The notes below the pieces were generated by a model. That model was not told the DNA's origin. It saw nothing but the letters and a program-made list of their open reading frames with translations, and did no database searches. From the NCBI RefSeq assembly GCF_031157375.1, contig NZ_JAVIFV010000002.1:124001-188000 (forward strand): a DNA stretch of 64,000 nucleotides, given 5' to 3'. The number at the start of each line of letters is the position of its first letter. Position 1 is the stretch's first letter. Source of the stretch: Sphingosinicella sp. LHD-64 (GTDB lineage Bacteria; Pseudomonadota; Alphaproteobacteria; Sphingomonadales; Sphingomonadaceae). Below are positions 54,567 to 63,321 of the stretch, one piece after another. Both the position numbers and the translations under genes were made by a program.

Positions 54567-56273
54567 ATGACATTCGACACCCTTCCGCCGCTTCTCGGCG
54601 AGGCGCTTGCCGCGCGCGGCTATGCGTCGCCGACCCCCGTGCAGGCCGCCGTACTGGAGGCCGACGCCGAGGGGCGCGACCTCATCGTCTCCGCCCAGAC
54701 CGGATCGGGCAAGACCGTGGCCTTCGGCCTCGCCATCGCGCCGCAACTGCTCGATGCGAACGGCACCCTTCCCTATACGCTGAAGCCGCAGGCTCTGGTC
54801 ATCGCGCCAACCCGCGAGCTGGCGCTGCAGGTCAGCCGCGAGCTGATCTGGCTCTACGGCAAGGCCGGCGCGCGCATCGCGACCTGCGTCGGCGGCATGG
54901 ACCCGTCCAAGGAGCGGCGGAACCTCTCGCACGGCGCCCAGATCGTCGTCGGCACGCCGGGGCGCCTGCGTGACCATCTGGAGCGCGGCGCACTGGACCT
55001 CTCCGAACTCAAGGTCGCTGTCCTCGACGAAGCGGACGAGATGCTCGACATGGGCTTTCGGGAAGATCTCGAGGAAATCCTCGACGCGACCCCGCAGGAG
55101 CGCCGCACCCTGCTCTTCTCCGCGACCATGCCGAAGCCGATCGTCGCGCTGGCCAAACGCTACCAGCGTGATGCCCTGCGCATCTCCACGATCGGCGAGG
55201 ATCGCGGCCATGGCGACATCACCTATCAGGCGATGACCGTCGCCCCGGCCGAAATCGAGCATGCCGTGGTCAACCTGCTGCGCCTGCACGAGGCGGATTC
55301 CGCGCTCCTCTTCTGCGCCACCCGCGACAATGTCCGGCGGCTCCAGTCGAGCCTCACCGAGCGCGGCTTCAACGCCGTCGCCCTCTCCGGCGAGCACAGC
55401 CAGAGCGAGCGCAACCACGCGCTGCAGGCGCTGCGCGACGGCCGCGCGCGCATCCTGGTCGCGACCGACGTTGCGGCGCGCGGCATCGACCTGCCGAAAC
55501 TGTCGCTGGTCGTCCATGTCGAGCTGCCGCGCGACGCGGAGACGCTCCAGCACCGCTCCGGCCGGACCGGACGCGCCGGCAAGAAGGGGATCGCCGTGCT
55601 CGTCGTCCCCTATCCCCGCCGCCGCCGGGTCGAGGCGGTGCTGCGCGGCGCGCGGATTGAGACGCAATGGATCACACCGCCCACGCCCGAGGATATCGCC
55701 AAGGCCGACCGCGAGCGAATGATGGCCGCCCTGCTCGCGCCGGTCGAGATCGAGGACGAGGACCGCGAGCTGGCACGCCAGCTGCTGGCGCAGAAGACGC
55801 CCGAAGAGATCGCGGCCGCCCTCGTCCGCACCCATCGCGCGAAGCTGCCCGCCGCCGAGGAGCTGTCGGACGCCAGCACCCGCCCGCCGCGCCCGGAGGG
55901 TCCGCGCCCGGGCTTCGAGGACACGGTCTGGTTCCACATGGACGTCGGCCGGCGGCACAATGCCGATCCGCGCTGGATCCTGCCTTTGCTCTGCCGGCGC
56001 GGCCACATCTCGAGGAACGAGATCGGCGCGATCCGCATCGCCGCGAACGAGACGATGTTCGAGGTGCCGCGCGCGGTGGCGGCCAGGTTCGCCGCGGCCT
56101 TGAAGCGCACCGCCGGCGGCGATGGCGACGGCGAGGGCGATATCCGAATCGAGCCGGTGCGCGGCACCCCGCGCGAGGCGGCGCGACAGAACAAGCGCGC
56201 GGACGCGCCGCCTGCCCGGCACCAGCCCAAGCCGTACCGCAAGGGACCGAAGCCGCGGCGCGGGCGCGCGTAG
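54567..56273 (+). CDS. DEAD-box RNA helicase with DbpA-type RNA-binding domain
   Basis: 568 residues from ATG 54567. Domain 1 has the Q motif YASPTPVQAAVL, AQTGSGKT (Walker A), PTRELALQ, TPGRLRD, DEAD in VLDEADEMLDMGF and SATMP. Domain 2 has LVATDVAARGIDLP and HRSGRTGRAG. The C-terminal region (about 455-530: HMDVGRRHNADPRWILPLLC, RRGHISRNEIGAI) is a DbpA-like RNA-binding domain that targets 23S rRNA or similar RNA. A basic tail (RKGPKPRRGRA) closes it. It probably acts in ribosome assembly or RNA decay. Confidence 0.95.
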   Translation: MTFDTLPPLLGEALAARGYASPTPVQAAVLEADAEGRDLIVSAQTGSGKTVAFGLAIAPQLLDANGTLPYTLKPQALVIAPTRELALQVSRELIWLYGKAGARIATCVGGMDPSKERRNLSHGAQIVVGTPGRLRDHLERGALDLSELKVAVLDEADEMLDMGFREDLEEILDATPQERRTLLFSATMPKPIVALAKRYQRDALRISTIGEDRGHGDITYQAMTVAPAEIEHAVVNLLRLHEADSALLFCATRDNVRRLQSSLTERGFNAVALSGEHSQSERNHALQALRDGRARILVATDVAARGIDLPKLSLVVHVELPRDAETLQHRSGRTGRAGKKGIAVLVVPYPRRRRVEAVLRGARIETQWITPPTPEDIAKADRERMMAALLAPVEIEDEDRELARQLLAQKTPEEIAAALVRTHRAKLPAAEELSDASTRPPRPEGPRPGFEDTVWFHMDVGRRHNADPRWILPLLCRRGHISRNEIGAIRIAANETMFEVPRAVAARFAAALKRTAGGDGDGEGDIRIEPVRGTPREAARQNKRADAPPARHQPKPYRKGPKPRRGRA

Positions 56274-56380
56274 AGCCGCCCGACTTGCGTCCACCCTTGT
56301 GGCAACATGTGGAGGGGAGGAGTTGACAGGCGCGCGCGGTTGAGGCGTTGCGCGGGCAACGCGCCTGAATGGAGTTCCCG

Positions 56381-57583
56381 ATGCGTCTGCTTGCTCTGCT
56401 CGGTCTGATGTTTTGTCTCGCCGCGCCGCTGCGGGCACAGCCGGCCGTGCCGCCCGGCGTCACCGAGGTCGTGATCCTCGGCGTCGATCACAGCGCCCAG
56501 CTGATCAACCGGCGCCAGCAGCCGGGGGCGATGCGTGCCTTCTTCGAGGCGTCGGCCCCAAGCGCGATCTGCATCGAGCGCGCGCCCGAGCGGGTCGCGC
56601 GCAATGATCACTACGAGTTCACCTACGAGATCCAGGATATCATCGTCCCGTGGGCCCGCGAGATGAGCCTGCCGCTCTGTCCGTTCGACTGGCTGCCGTC
56701 GCCAGATGATAGCGCGCTGGCTCTGGGCATCGCCGATCTCGAGGCGCCGCCTTTCGTCCGCCGCGAATCCGGATTTCAGGGCTTCCTCACCTTCCCCGAG
56801 GCTCGATCACGCACGCTCGGCTTGTTCTTCGCGGACGGCCCGGAGGAGCGGGCGCGCTATCGCGAATTCTATGCCGCCTATCCTGACGCCCCGGCCCGCG
56901 ACTTCGCGCGGCGGCTGTTCATATATCGGACCTTCATGCAAGCACGCCGGATCGCCTCAGCCGCCCGCAATTATTCCGGCAGGCGCATGCTCGTCGTCGT
57001 CGGCGTGATGCACAAGGACGATATCGAATCCATCCTCGCCGCCTATCCTTGGGTCCGCGTCGTCCAGCCGTCGGCGATTGCCGCCGAACCCGATGCCGCC
57101 GCGATCGCCCGGCACACCCGTCCCGAGGACCTCGCCGCGATCGCCAGCTTCAACCTGCTCGGCACCCAATGGCGCGACGCCAATCTCGACCGCGCCTGGA
57201 TGCGCGAGACCGTGGAGGCGCTTCGCCGGCAGCGGCCGGGGCCGGAGAGCGACCTGTTCGCGGCGCGGCTCGCGGAGCTGGAAGGCGCGCCGGCCCGCGC
57301 ATCTCTGGCCGAATATCTGCGCATCGCCGGGGCGGCCGGCGACGCCGGCTTCACCTATACCGGGGTGCGGGACCGGTCGCGAATCGACTCCTTCTTCGGC
57401 CCGTTCGGCAATCTCAATGTCGCGCAGCGCGCCAGCGTCGAGGCGGCACGGGTGCATCATGGGCTGGGCGAGCGCGATGCCACCGAGACGATTCGGTTGC
57501 GGCTGAGGCAGGCGCTCGACGGCGAACTCAAGCGCTTGCAGCTCGATGGCTATTGGGCGCGGTATGTGGCGGTCACAGGATAG
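56381..57583 (+). CDS. periplasmic TraB/TIKI-like protein (tentative)
   Basis: 400 residues from ATG 56381, where GGAG lies 8 bases upstream, favouring it over the ATG at 56369. A signal peptide (LLALLGLMFCLAAPLRA) is present. The first part has EVVILGVDHSAQLIN and ICIERAPERVARN; the middle has MLVVVGVMHKDDIESIL. The spacing of the GxxH and Glu resembles TraB/TIKI-type metal-dependent peptidases, but the resemblance is weak. Downstream is the DUF559 element. Confidence 0.6.
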   Translation: MRLLALLGLMFCLAAPLRAQPAVPPGVTEVVILGVDHSAQLINRRQQPGAMRAFFEASAPSAICIERAPERVARNDHYEFTYEIQDIIVPWAREMSLPLCPFDWLPSPDDSALALGIADLEAPPFVRRESGFQGFLTFPEARSRTLGLFFADGPEERARYREFYAAYPDAPARDFARRLFIYRTFMQARRIASAARNYSGRRMLVVVGVMHKDDIESILAAYPWVRVVQPSAIAAEPDAAAIARHTRPEDLAAIASFNLLGTQWRDANLDRAWMRETVEALRRQRPGPESDLFAARLAELEGAPARASLAEYLRIAGAAGDAGFTYTGVRDRSRIDSFFGPFGNLNVAQRASVEAARVHHGLGERDATETIRLRLRQALDGELKRLQLDGYWARYVAVTG

Positions 57584-57589
57584 TCTCAG

Positions 57590-57982
57590 CTATCTCCTCC
57601 CCTGCTTTTGCAGGGGAGGGGGACCGGCGAAGCCGGTGGAGGGGCAACGCGCAGCGCATTCTTCCTGAATCAGTAGCGCGACGGCATCGAGATGGTCTCG
57701 AACATCGGTGGCCAAGATACGCAGAGTCTTGATACCGCGGGCGGCAAGCAATTGGTCGCGCCGCTCATCGCGCACCGGATTGTCACCCATGTCATGGCTG
57801 ACACCGTCGACTTCAACCGCCAATGCCGCAGCGTGACAGAAGAAGTCGAGCGTATAGGGATCGATTGGATGCTGGCTTCGAAATTTGAAGCCGCCGGGAC
57901 GCGTCCGCAGTACTGCCCATAGCCGCCGTTCGGCCGGAGACATGGTGCGGCGAAGCGCGCGGGCGCGGTCGATGCCGCTCAA
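57590..57982 (-). CDS. DUF559 putative endonuclease, ends formed by repeats
   Basis: 130 residues from a TTG at 57982, with GGAGGGG 6 bases upstream inside the right repeat; other starts (58027 upstream, ATG 57943) are possible. RARALRRTMSPAERRLWAVL and FKFRSQHPIDPYTLDFF, then LAVEVDGVSHD are typical of DUF559, a PD-(D/E)xK-like, Vsr-related fold. The C-terminal tail (TGFAGPPPLQKQGRR) is encoded by the left repeat. The gene sits between convergent genes, with no own operon. Confidence 0.85.
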   Translation of the reverse strand: MSGIDRARALRRTMSPAERRLWAVLRTRPGGFKFRSQHPIDPYTLDFFCHAAALAVEVDGVSHDMGDNPVRDERRDQLLAARGIKTLRILATDVRDHLDAVALLIQEECAARCPSTGFAGPPPLQKQGRR

Positions 57983-58042
57983 AAGAAACCCCTCCACCAC
58001 CCTTCGGGCGGTCCCCCTCCCCGGCAAAAGCCGGGGAGGAGA
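57593..58042. mobile_element. DUF559-carrying element with inverted repeats
   Basis: Left repeat 57593-57644 and right repeat 57989-58042 are inverted copies of about 52 bases: each has a CCCC-TGCTTTTGCA or CGGCTTTTGCC-GGGGAG hairpin, GGGGGACCG, a GAAG-centred stem and GGTGGAGGGG. Together with the DUF559 gene they span 450 bases and fill the space between two convergent genes. No transposase motif is visible. Confidence 0.7.
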
Positions 58043-58048
58043 CTGGTG

Positions 58049-59449
58049 TCAGACAACTCCAAACGCCAGCATCGCGTCCGCCACCTTCTTGAAGCCCGCG
58101 ATGTTCGCGCCCTTCACATAGTCGGTGTAGCCGCCGCCGCGATCGCCATATTCCAGGCAGCGCTGGTGGATGCCGTCCATGATGTCCTTGAGCATCTGCT
58201 GCAGCTCGCTCTCGCGCCACGAGCGGCGCTCCGAGTTCTGGCTCATCTCGAGGCCGGAGACGGCGACGCCGCCGGCGTTCGAGGCCTTGCCCGGCGCGTA
58301 CAGGATCTTGGCGTCCTTGAAGACGTGCACGCCCTCGAGGTCGGTCGGCATGTTGGCGCCTTCGCTGACGCCGATGCAGCCGTTCTTGACCAAAGTCCGC
58401 GCATCCTCGCCGAGCAATTCGTTCTGCGTCGCGCAGGGCAGCGCCACGTCGCATTCCACGCCCCACGGCGTCTTGCCCTCGTGGAAGGTCGCGTGCCGGA
58501 ACGCGTCGGCATATTCGCTGATCCGGCCGCGGCGGCGGGTCTTGTGCGCCTTCACCCAGTCGATCTTCTCCTGGGTGATGCCGTCCGGATCGTGGACGAA
58601 GCCCTGGCTGTCCGACAGGGTCAGCACCTTGCCACCGAGCTGATTGATCTTCTCGGCCGCGTGGGTGGCGACATTGCCGGAGCCGGAGATCACCGCGCGC
58701 TTGCCGCTCAGGTCCTGCCCCTTGGTCTTCAGCATGTTCTCGAGGAAATAGACCGCGCCATAGCCGGTCGCTTCGGGGCGGATCAGCGAGCCGCCATATT
58801 CCATGCCCTTGCCGGTCAGCACGCCGGTGAACTGGTTGGTGATGCGCTTGTACTGGCCGAACATATAGCCGATCTCGCGCCCGCCGACGCCGATGTCGCC
58901 CGCCGGGACGTCCACGTCCGCGCCGATATGGCGGTAGAGCTCGGTCATGAAGCTCTGGCAGAAGCGCATGATCTCGCCGTCGCTCTTGCCCTTCGGGTTG
59001 AAGTTCGCGCCGCCCTTGCCGCCGCCCATGGGCAGGCCGGTGAGCGCGTTCTTGAAGGTCTGCTCGAAGGCGAGGAACTTCAGGATCGACTCGTTCACGC
59101 TCGGATGGAAGCGGATGCCGCCCTTGTAGGGGCCGATCGCATTGTTGTTCTGGACCCGGTAGCCGCGCTGGACGCGGATATTGTGGTTGTCGTCCTCCCA
59201 GCAGACGCGGAAGGAAACGATGCGGTCCGGCTCGGCGATGCGGCGCAGGATCTGCCAGCGGTGATAATCCTCGCGGTCGGCCATGAACTCGAAAATGTCC
59301 TCGGCCACCTCCTGAACCGCCTGGACGAATTCCGGCTGGCCCGGGTTGCGCCGCTTCACGCCTTCCATGAAGCCCGCCAGATCGACATGCTCGGCGTGGT
59401 TCCTCTCCATCAGGATCGGCTCGATAATCAGGCTGTCGCCCCCGCTCAT
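58049..59449 (-). CDS. gdhA: NADP-type glutamate dehydrogenase
   Basis: 466 residues from ATG 59449, with GAGGCG upstream. It interconverts 2-oxoglutarate plus ammonia and glutamate. The substrate region is YKGGIRFHPSVNESILKFLA (in parts), LPMGGGKGG and NFNPKGKSDGE with the catalytic Lys; the dinucleotide fold starts at VISGSGNVATHAAEK. The length and PMGGGKGG context fit hexameric NADP-dependent enzymes. The hairpin of the DUF559 element's right repeat lies just past the stop and may serve as its terminator. Confidence 0.97.
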   Translation of the reverse strand: MSGGDSLIIEPILMERNHAEHVDLAGFMEGVKRRNPGQPEFVQAVQEVAEDIFEFMADREDYHRWQILRRIAEPDRIVSFRVCWEDDNHNIRVQRGYRVQNNNAIGPYKGGIRFHPSVNESILKFLAFEQTFKNALTGLPMGGGKGGANFNPKGKSDGEIMRFCQSFMTELYRHIGADVDVPAGDIGVGGREIGYMFGQYKRITNQFTGVLTGKGMEYGGSLIRPEATGYGAVYFLENMLKTKGQDLSGKRAVISGSGNVATHAAEKINQLGGKVLTLSDSQGFVHDPDGITQEKIDWVKAHKTRRRGRISEYADAFRHATFHEGKTPWGVECDVALPCATQNELLGEDARTLVKNGCIGVSEGANMPTDLEGVHVFKDAKILYAPGKASNAGGVAVSGLEMSQNSERRSWRESELQQMLKDIMDGIHQRCLEYGDRGGGYTDYVKGANIAGFKKVADAMLAFGVV

Positions 59450-59584
59450 TGCATCGCCTCCCAAATGCTGACCGCCCGCCCGATCGAGCGGACTCGTGAC
59501 GGGCGGAACCATAGCACTTTTTTGCCAATCCCAAGCGGTACTTGTGCAGCCCGGTCGTCCGGAACGACGCCTTCGTCGAAGAGG

Positions 59585-60106
59585 TCAGCGCGAGAGGTGC
59601 GCGCGCAGGCCTTCGAGCTGCGCGGCAAGCACCTGATCGACGAGCGGCGCCAGCGGCTCGGCGCCGGCCCCGCGGACATAGCCGCCGACGACATAGCTCA
59701 TCACGATCTCGGTGCCGCCCTCGGCCGGGCTCAGAGTCCAGGTGAGCGTGCCCGTCACCGCCTCGGCCTGGAGCGGGCCGAGCGCACCGCTGACCCGGAG
59801 CTGCTGGCCGGGCCGCGCGTAGATCACCCGGCCATGCTCGATCGTGCCGCCGTCGGCCGGTATCGTCTCGCAAAAGCAGCCGCCGGCACGCGGCTCGAGC
59901 GTCATGTTGGCGGCGTCGCCGGAATAGGTATGCGCGCTTTGCCACCAGCGGCCGATCCGCCCGAGCGCCGCATAGGCCTCGGCCGGCGATACCGGCACAC
60001 GCGCCCGCACCTCGGTCTCGAAGCCGGTCGCGCTCGCCGACTTCACCTCGGCGGCGACCGGCGCTGCGGCGGCGAGCAGGAGCGGGAACAGAACTGTATG
60101 GCGCAT
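59585..60106 (-). CDS. exported SRPBCC-family protein
   Basis: 173 residues from ATG 60106 with a signal peptide (MRHTVLFPLLLAAAAPVAA). The mature part ARVPVSPAEAYAALGRIGRW, TLEPRAGGCFCETI and VTGTLTWTLSPAEGGTEIVM is the START-like/SRPBCC (polyketide cyclase/Bet v1) pattern. Such proteins bind hydrophobic ligands. A periplasmic location is unusual for the family. It is 64 bases downstream of adk but is not a standard member of that operon. Confidence 0.85.
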   Translation of the reverse strand: MRHTVLFPLLLAAAAPVAAEVKSASATGFETEVRARVPVSPAEAYAALGRIGRWWQSAHTYSGDAANMTLEPRAGGCFCETIPADGGTIEHGRVIYARPGQQLRVSGALGPLQAEAVTGTLTWTLSPAEGGTEIVMSYVVGGYVRGAGAEPLAPLVDQVLAAQLEGLRAHLSR

Positions 60107-60169
60107 GATCGCCTCCCCAAACGACCTGCTGAGGAAAGCATCATTTGAACGGTCAATCAAGTCGCGGGA

Positions 60170-60817
60170 TCAGCCGTCCAGGATCGCGTCGATCGCGGCG
60201 CCGACCTCGCCGATCGGCGCCATGCCGTCGACCCGGCTCACCAGCCCGCGCGCCTCGTAGATCGGCAGGATCGGCGCAGTCTTGGCGCGATATTCGGCCA
60301 TGCGGGTGCGCACCGTCTCCTCATTGTCGTCGGGCCGGCGCTTGAAGTCGTGGCTGCCGCAAACGTCGCAGGTGCCCTCGACCTTCGGCAGCTTGAACTT
60401 GTCGTGATAGCCGGCGCCGCAGACCGCGCAGGTGAAGCGCCCGGTGATCCGCTCGACCAGCGCGTCCTCGTCCACCGCCAGCTCGACGACATGGTCGAGC
60501 CTGCGTCCATGTGCCTCGAGGATCGCGTCCAGCGATTCCGCCTGCGCGGCGGTGCGCGGATAGCCGTCGAAGATCGCGCCCTTGTCCGGCCCCATCTCGG
60601 TGAGCTTGTCGCCGATCAGCGCCGAGACGATCTCGTCGGAGACGAGCTCGCCCGCATCCATCACCGCCTTGGCCTTGAGCCCGACCGGCGTCCCGGCCTT
60701 GACCGCGGCGCGCAGCATGTCGCCGGTCGACAGCTGGACCATGCCGCGTTCGCTGACCAGCCGGTCGGCCTGGGTTCCCTTGCCCGCGCCCGGAGGCCCG
60801 AGCAGGATGATGTTCAT
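60170..60817 (-). CDS. adk: adenylate kinase
   Basis: 215 residues from ATG 60817. The P-loop is LLGPPGAGKGTQ. The lid has four cysteines in two pairs (CAVCGAGY and CDVCGSHD), a structural zinc site found in many Gram-positive and alphaproteobacterial enzymes. It keeps AMP, ADP and ATP in balance. It lies 29 bases after secY, in the usual spc-operon order. Confidence 0.98.
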   Translation of the reverse strand: MNIILLGPPGAGKGTQADRLVSERGMVQLSTGDMLRAAVKAGTPVGLKAKAVMDAGELVSDEIVSALIGDKLTEMGPDKGAIFDGYPRTAAQAESLDAILEAHGRRLDHVVELAVDEDALVERITGRFTCAVCGAGYHDKFKLPKVEGTCDVCGSHDFKRRPDDNEETVRTRMAEYRAKTAPILPIYEARGLVSRVDGMAPIGEVGAAIDAILDG

Positions 60818-60846
60818 GGCTGTCATTCACGCCCCCGTTTCGCGGC

Positions 60847-62229
60847 CTAGCCGCGTCTCAGACCGCCGCCCTTCAGCTTCGCCTTCTTGATGAGGTCGCC
60901 ATATTGGTGGGCGATGAGGTGGCTCTGGATCTGCGTCACCGTGTCCATCGTGACGTTGACGACGATGAGCAGGCTGGTCCCGCCCAGGTAGAAGGGGATG
61001 CCGGCGCGCGCGATCAGGAATTCGGGCACCAAGCAGATGAGGGTGAGATAGGCGGCGCCCACGACCGTGATGCGGGTGAGGACGTAATCGAGATATTCCT
61101 CGGTCCGCTTGCCCGGGCGGATGCCGGGGATGAAGCCGCCATATTTCTTGAGGTTCTCGGCCGTCTCCTCGGGATTGAACACGACCGAGGTGTAGAAGAA
61201 GCAGAAGAAGACGATCCCGGCGCCATAGAGGAACATGTAGAGCGGCGCACCGTGCTGGAGCGCGGTGGTGATCGTGATGATGAACTCGCTCCACCAGCCG
61301 GTGTCGCCGGACTGCTGGGCCTGCTGGCCCGAGAACTGGGCGAGGGTGAGCGGCATCAGCAGGAGCGAGGACGCGAAGATCGGCGGGATCACGCCCGCGG
61401 TGTTGACCTTCAGGGGCAGGTGCGAGCGCTCCTGCTGGATCTGGCCGCGCGCCGTCTGGCGCTTGGGATATTGGATGAGGACGCGGCGCTGGGCGCGCTC
61501 CATGAAGCAGATGAACAGGATGAGCACGATCGCCAGCGCGAAGATGACGAAGATCACGAACGGATCCATCGATCCGGTGCGGCCGCCTTCGAACATCTGG
61601 GCGAGCGCGGTCGGCAGCTGCGCGACGATGCCCGCCATGATGATGAGCGAAATGCCGTTGCCGATGCCGCGGCTGGTGATCTGTTCGCCCAGCCACATCA
61701 GGAACATCGTGCCGCCGACCAGACTGATCACGACGGTGACGCGGAACATGAGGCCCGGATCGATCACCGCCGACTGGCCCTGCCCGGCGCCCCAGCTCTC
61801 CAGCGCCACGGCCATGAAATAGCCCTGGATCGCGCAGAGCAGCACGGTGCCGTAGCGGGTATACTGGTTGATCTTCTTGCGGCCGGTCTCGCCCTCCTTC
61901 TTGAGGGCGCCGAGCGTCGGCGACATGGTCGTCGCGAGCTGCATGACGATGGACGCGGTGATGTAGGGCATGACGCCCAATGCGATCAAGCTCATCCGCT
62001 CCAGGCTGCCGCCCGAGAACATGTTGAAGAAGTCGAGCACGCCGCCGCGGGTCGTGTCGAACAGGGTCGCCAGCGCGCGCGGGTCGATGCCGGGCAGCGG
62101 CACGAACGACAGCAGGCGGAAGATGATCAGCGCGCCGAGCGTGAACCACAGCCTCTTCTTGAGGTCGGTCGCCTTGGTGAAGTTCGCCAGGTTGATGCTG
62201 GCGGCCATCTGGTCGGCTGCGGATGCCAT
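60847..62229 (-). CDS. secY: protein translocase subunit SecY
   Basis: 460 residues from ATG 62229. Ten membrane helices are visible. The conserved phrases SLVGGTMFLMWLGEQITSRG (in parts), LPLKVNTAGVIPPIFASSLL, YLDYVLTRITVVGAAYL (in parts) and a cytoplasmic tip HLIAHQYGDLIKKAKLKG match SecY. It forms the SecYEG channel for protein export. A REP-like palindrome lies between it and rplO. Confidence 0.98.
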   Translation of the reverse strand: MASAADQMAASINLANFTKATDLKKRLWFTLGALIIFRLLSFVPLPGIDPRALATLFDTTRGGVLDFFNMFSGGSLERMSLIALGVMPYITASIVMQLATTMSPTLGALKKEGETGRKKINQYTRYGTVLLCAIQGYFMAVALESWGAGQGQSAVIDPGLMFRVTVVISLVGGTMFLMWLGEQITSRGIGNGISLIIMAGIVAQLPTALAQMFEGGRTGSMDPFVIFVIFALAIVLILFICFMERAQRRVLIQYPKRQTARGQIQQERSHLPLKVNTAGVIPPIFASSLLLMPLTLAQFSGQQAQQSGDTGWWSEFIITITTALQHGAPLYMFLYGAGIVFFCFFYTSVVFNPEETAENLKKYGGFIPGIRPGKRTEEYLDYVLTRITVVGAAYLTLICLVPEFLIARAGIPFYLGGTSLLIVVNVTMDTVTQIQSHLIAHQYGDLIKKAKLKGGGLRRG

Positions 62230-62279
62230 GTTGCGTTCATGCCTTCGTTCAGTCGGGGACTCATCCCCTGCCACCCACC

Positions 62280-62401
62280 CCGCTCATCCTGAGTAGCCGC
62301 TGAGCGAAGCCGAAGCGGCGTATCGAAGGACGCAGGGCCTTTCCGACCGGTCCTTCGATACGGGCCTTCGCCAAGCTCAGTCCCTACTCAGGATGAGCGG
62401 G
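62280..62401. repeat. long REP-like inverted repeat between secY and rplO
   Basis: Outer arms CCGCTCATCCTGAGTA (62280-) and TACTCAGGATGAGCGG (-62401) enclose a second pair, TATCGAAGGAC (62321-62331) and GTCCTTCGATA (62350-62360). The 120-base palindrome is inserted in the ribosomal operon and could form a hairpin in the mRNA. Confidence 0.85.
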
Positions 62402-62439
62402 AATGGAAGAAGGCCTATATAGGGACCGGAAGGCGCTTG

Positions 62440-62964
62440 TCAGCCTTCCTTGGCCCGCTTCTTGACGCTGTTCTTCTTGGCGGCGGCCTTCTCGGCGGCC
62501 GGGACGACCTCGATCACCTCGACGGAGCCGCCGGCCTTCTCGATCGCGTCCTTGGCGCCCTTGGAGACGCCGGCGACCTTGAAGGAGAGCTTCGTCTTGA
62601 ACTCGCCCTTGCCGAGGAGGCGCACGCCGTCCTTGCCGCCGCGGGCGACGCCCGCCGCCTTCAGCGCGTCGTGGTCGATCACGCCCTTGGTGTCGAGCTT
62701 CCTGGCGTCGACCAGCTTCTGGATCGCGCCCAGGTTCACCTCGGCATAATCCTTGGCGAAGATGTTGTTGAAGCCGCGCTTCGGGATCCGCATGTGGAGC
62801 GGCATCTGGCCGCCCTCGAAGCCGAAGATCGAGACGCCCTCGCGGCTCTTCTGACCCTTCTGGCCGCGCCCGGCGGTCTTGCCCAGGCCCGAGCCGATGC
62901 CTCGGCCGACGCGCACCCGGCTCTTGCGGGCGCCCTTGTTGTCGCGGATGTCGTTGAGTTTCAT
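62440..62964 (-). CDS. rplO: 50S ribosomal protein L15
   Basis: 174 residues. It starts [20 protein letters not shown] and has [20 protein letters not shown], then [17 protein letters not shown], all typical of L15, a late-assembly 50S protein. The C-terminal 25 residues ([19 protein letters not shown]) are a lysine-rich extension. Confidence 0.98.
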   Translation of the reverse strand: MKLNDIRDNKGARKSRVRVGRGIGSGLGKTAGRGQKGQKSREGVSIFGFEGGQMPLHMRIPKRGFNNIFAKDYAEVNLGAIQKLVDARKLDTKGVIDHDALKAAGVARGGKDGVRLLGKGEFKTKLSFKVAGVSKGAKDAIEKAGGSVEVIEVVPAAEKAAAKKNSVKKRAKEG

Positions 62965-62995
62965 CGTTGCACTCGCTTTCGCTTTTGTCGCGCCT

Positions 62996-63129
62996 GTCCC
63001 GGCGCAGGCCGGGACCTCAATGTGAAGGGCCGTAACCCATTTTTCGTCATGCCAGCGAAGGCTGGCATCTCGGGGCGGAGGAGCCTGGCGCCCTTCACCC
63101 CAAGAGATCCCGGCCTTCGCCGGGATGAC
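62996..63129. repeat. cluster of three REP-like hairpins between rplO and rpmD
   Basis: Stems GTCCCGG/CCGGGAC (62996-63015), ATGCCAGC/GCTGGCAT (63049-63068) and ATCCCGG/CCGGGAT (63107-63126). The outer CGTCAT/ATGACG pair (63045-63130) makes a larger palindrome. They fill the spacer between rplO and rpmD. Confidence 0.8.
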
Positions 63130-63139
63130 GGTCCCGGGC

Positions 63140-63316
63140 CTAGCCCTCGACCGACACCATATGCCGCACCGCCCGGATCATGCCGCGCACCTCGGGGGTG
63201 TCCTCCAGCTCGACCGTCTTGTGCATCTTGTTGAGGCCGAGGCCGGCCAGCGTCTTGCGCTGGTCCGGCGAACGGCGGATCGGGGACCCGGTCTGGGTGA
63301 TCTTCACCTTCGCCAT
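63140..63316 (-). CDS. rpmD: 50S ribosomal protein L30
   Basis: 58 residues from ATG 63316 to TAG 63140-63142. The product begins [20 protein letters not shown] and continues with [20 protein letters not shown], the L30 pattern. It follows rpsE by 5 bases and is too short for some gene lists. Confidence 0.96.
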   Translation of the reverse strand: MAKVKITQTGSPIRRSPDQRKTLAGLGLNKMHKTVELEDTPEVRGMIRAVRHMVSVEG

Positions 63317-63321
63317 CTCGC

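Noticed and set aside
57593..58042. CRISPR-like array suspected from repeated GGGGAGG units
   Set aside because: Only two copies, inverted rather than direct, with a gene between; no spacers.
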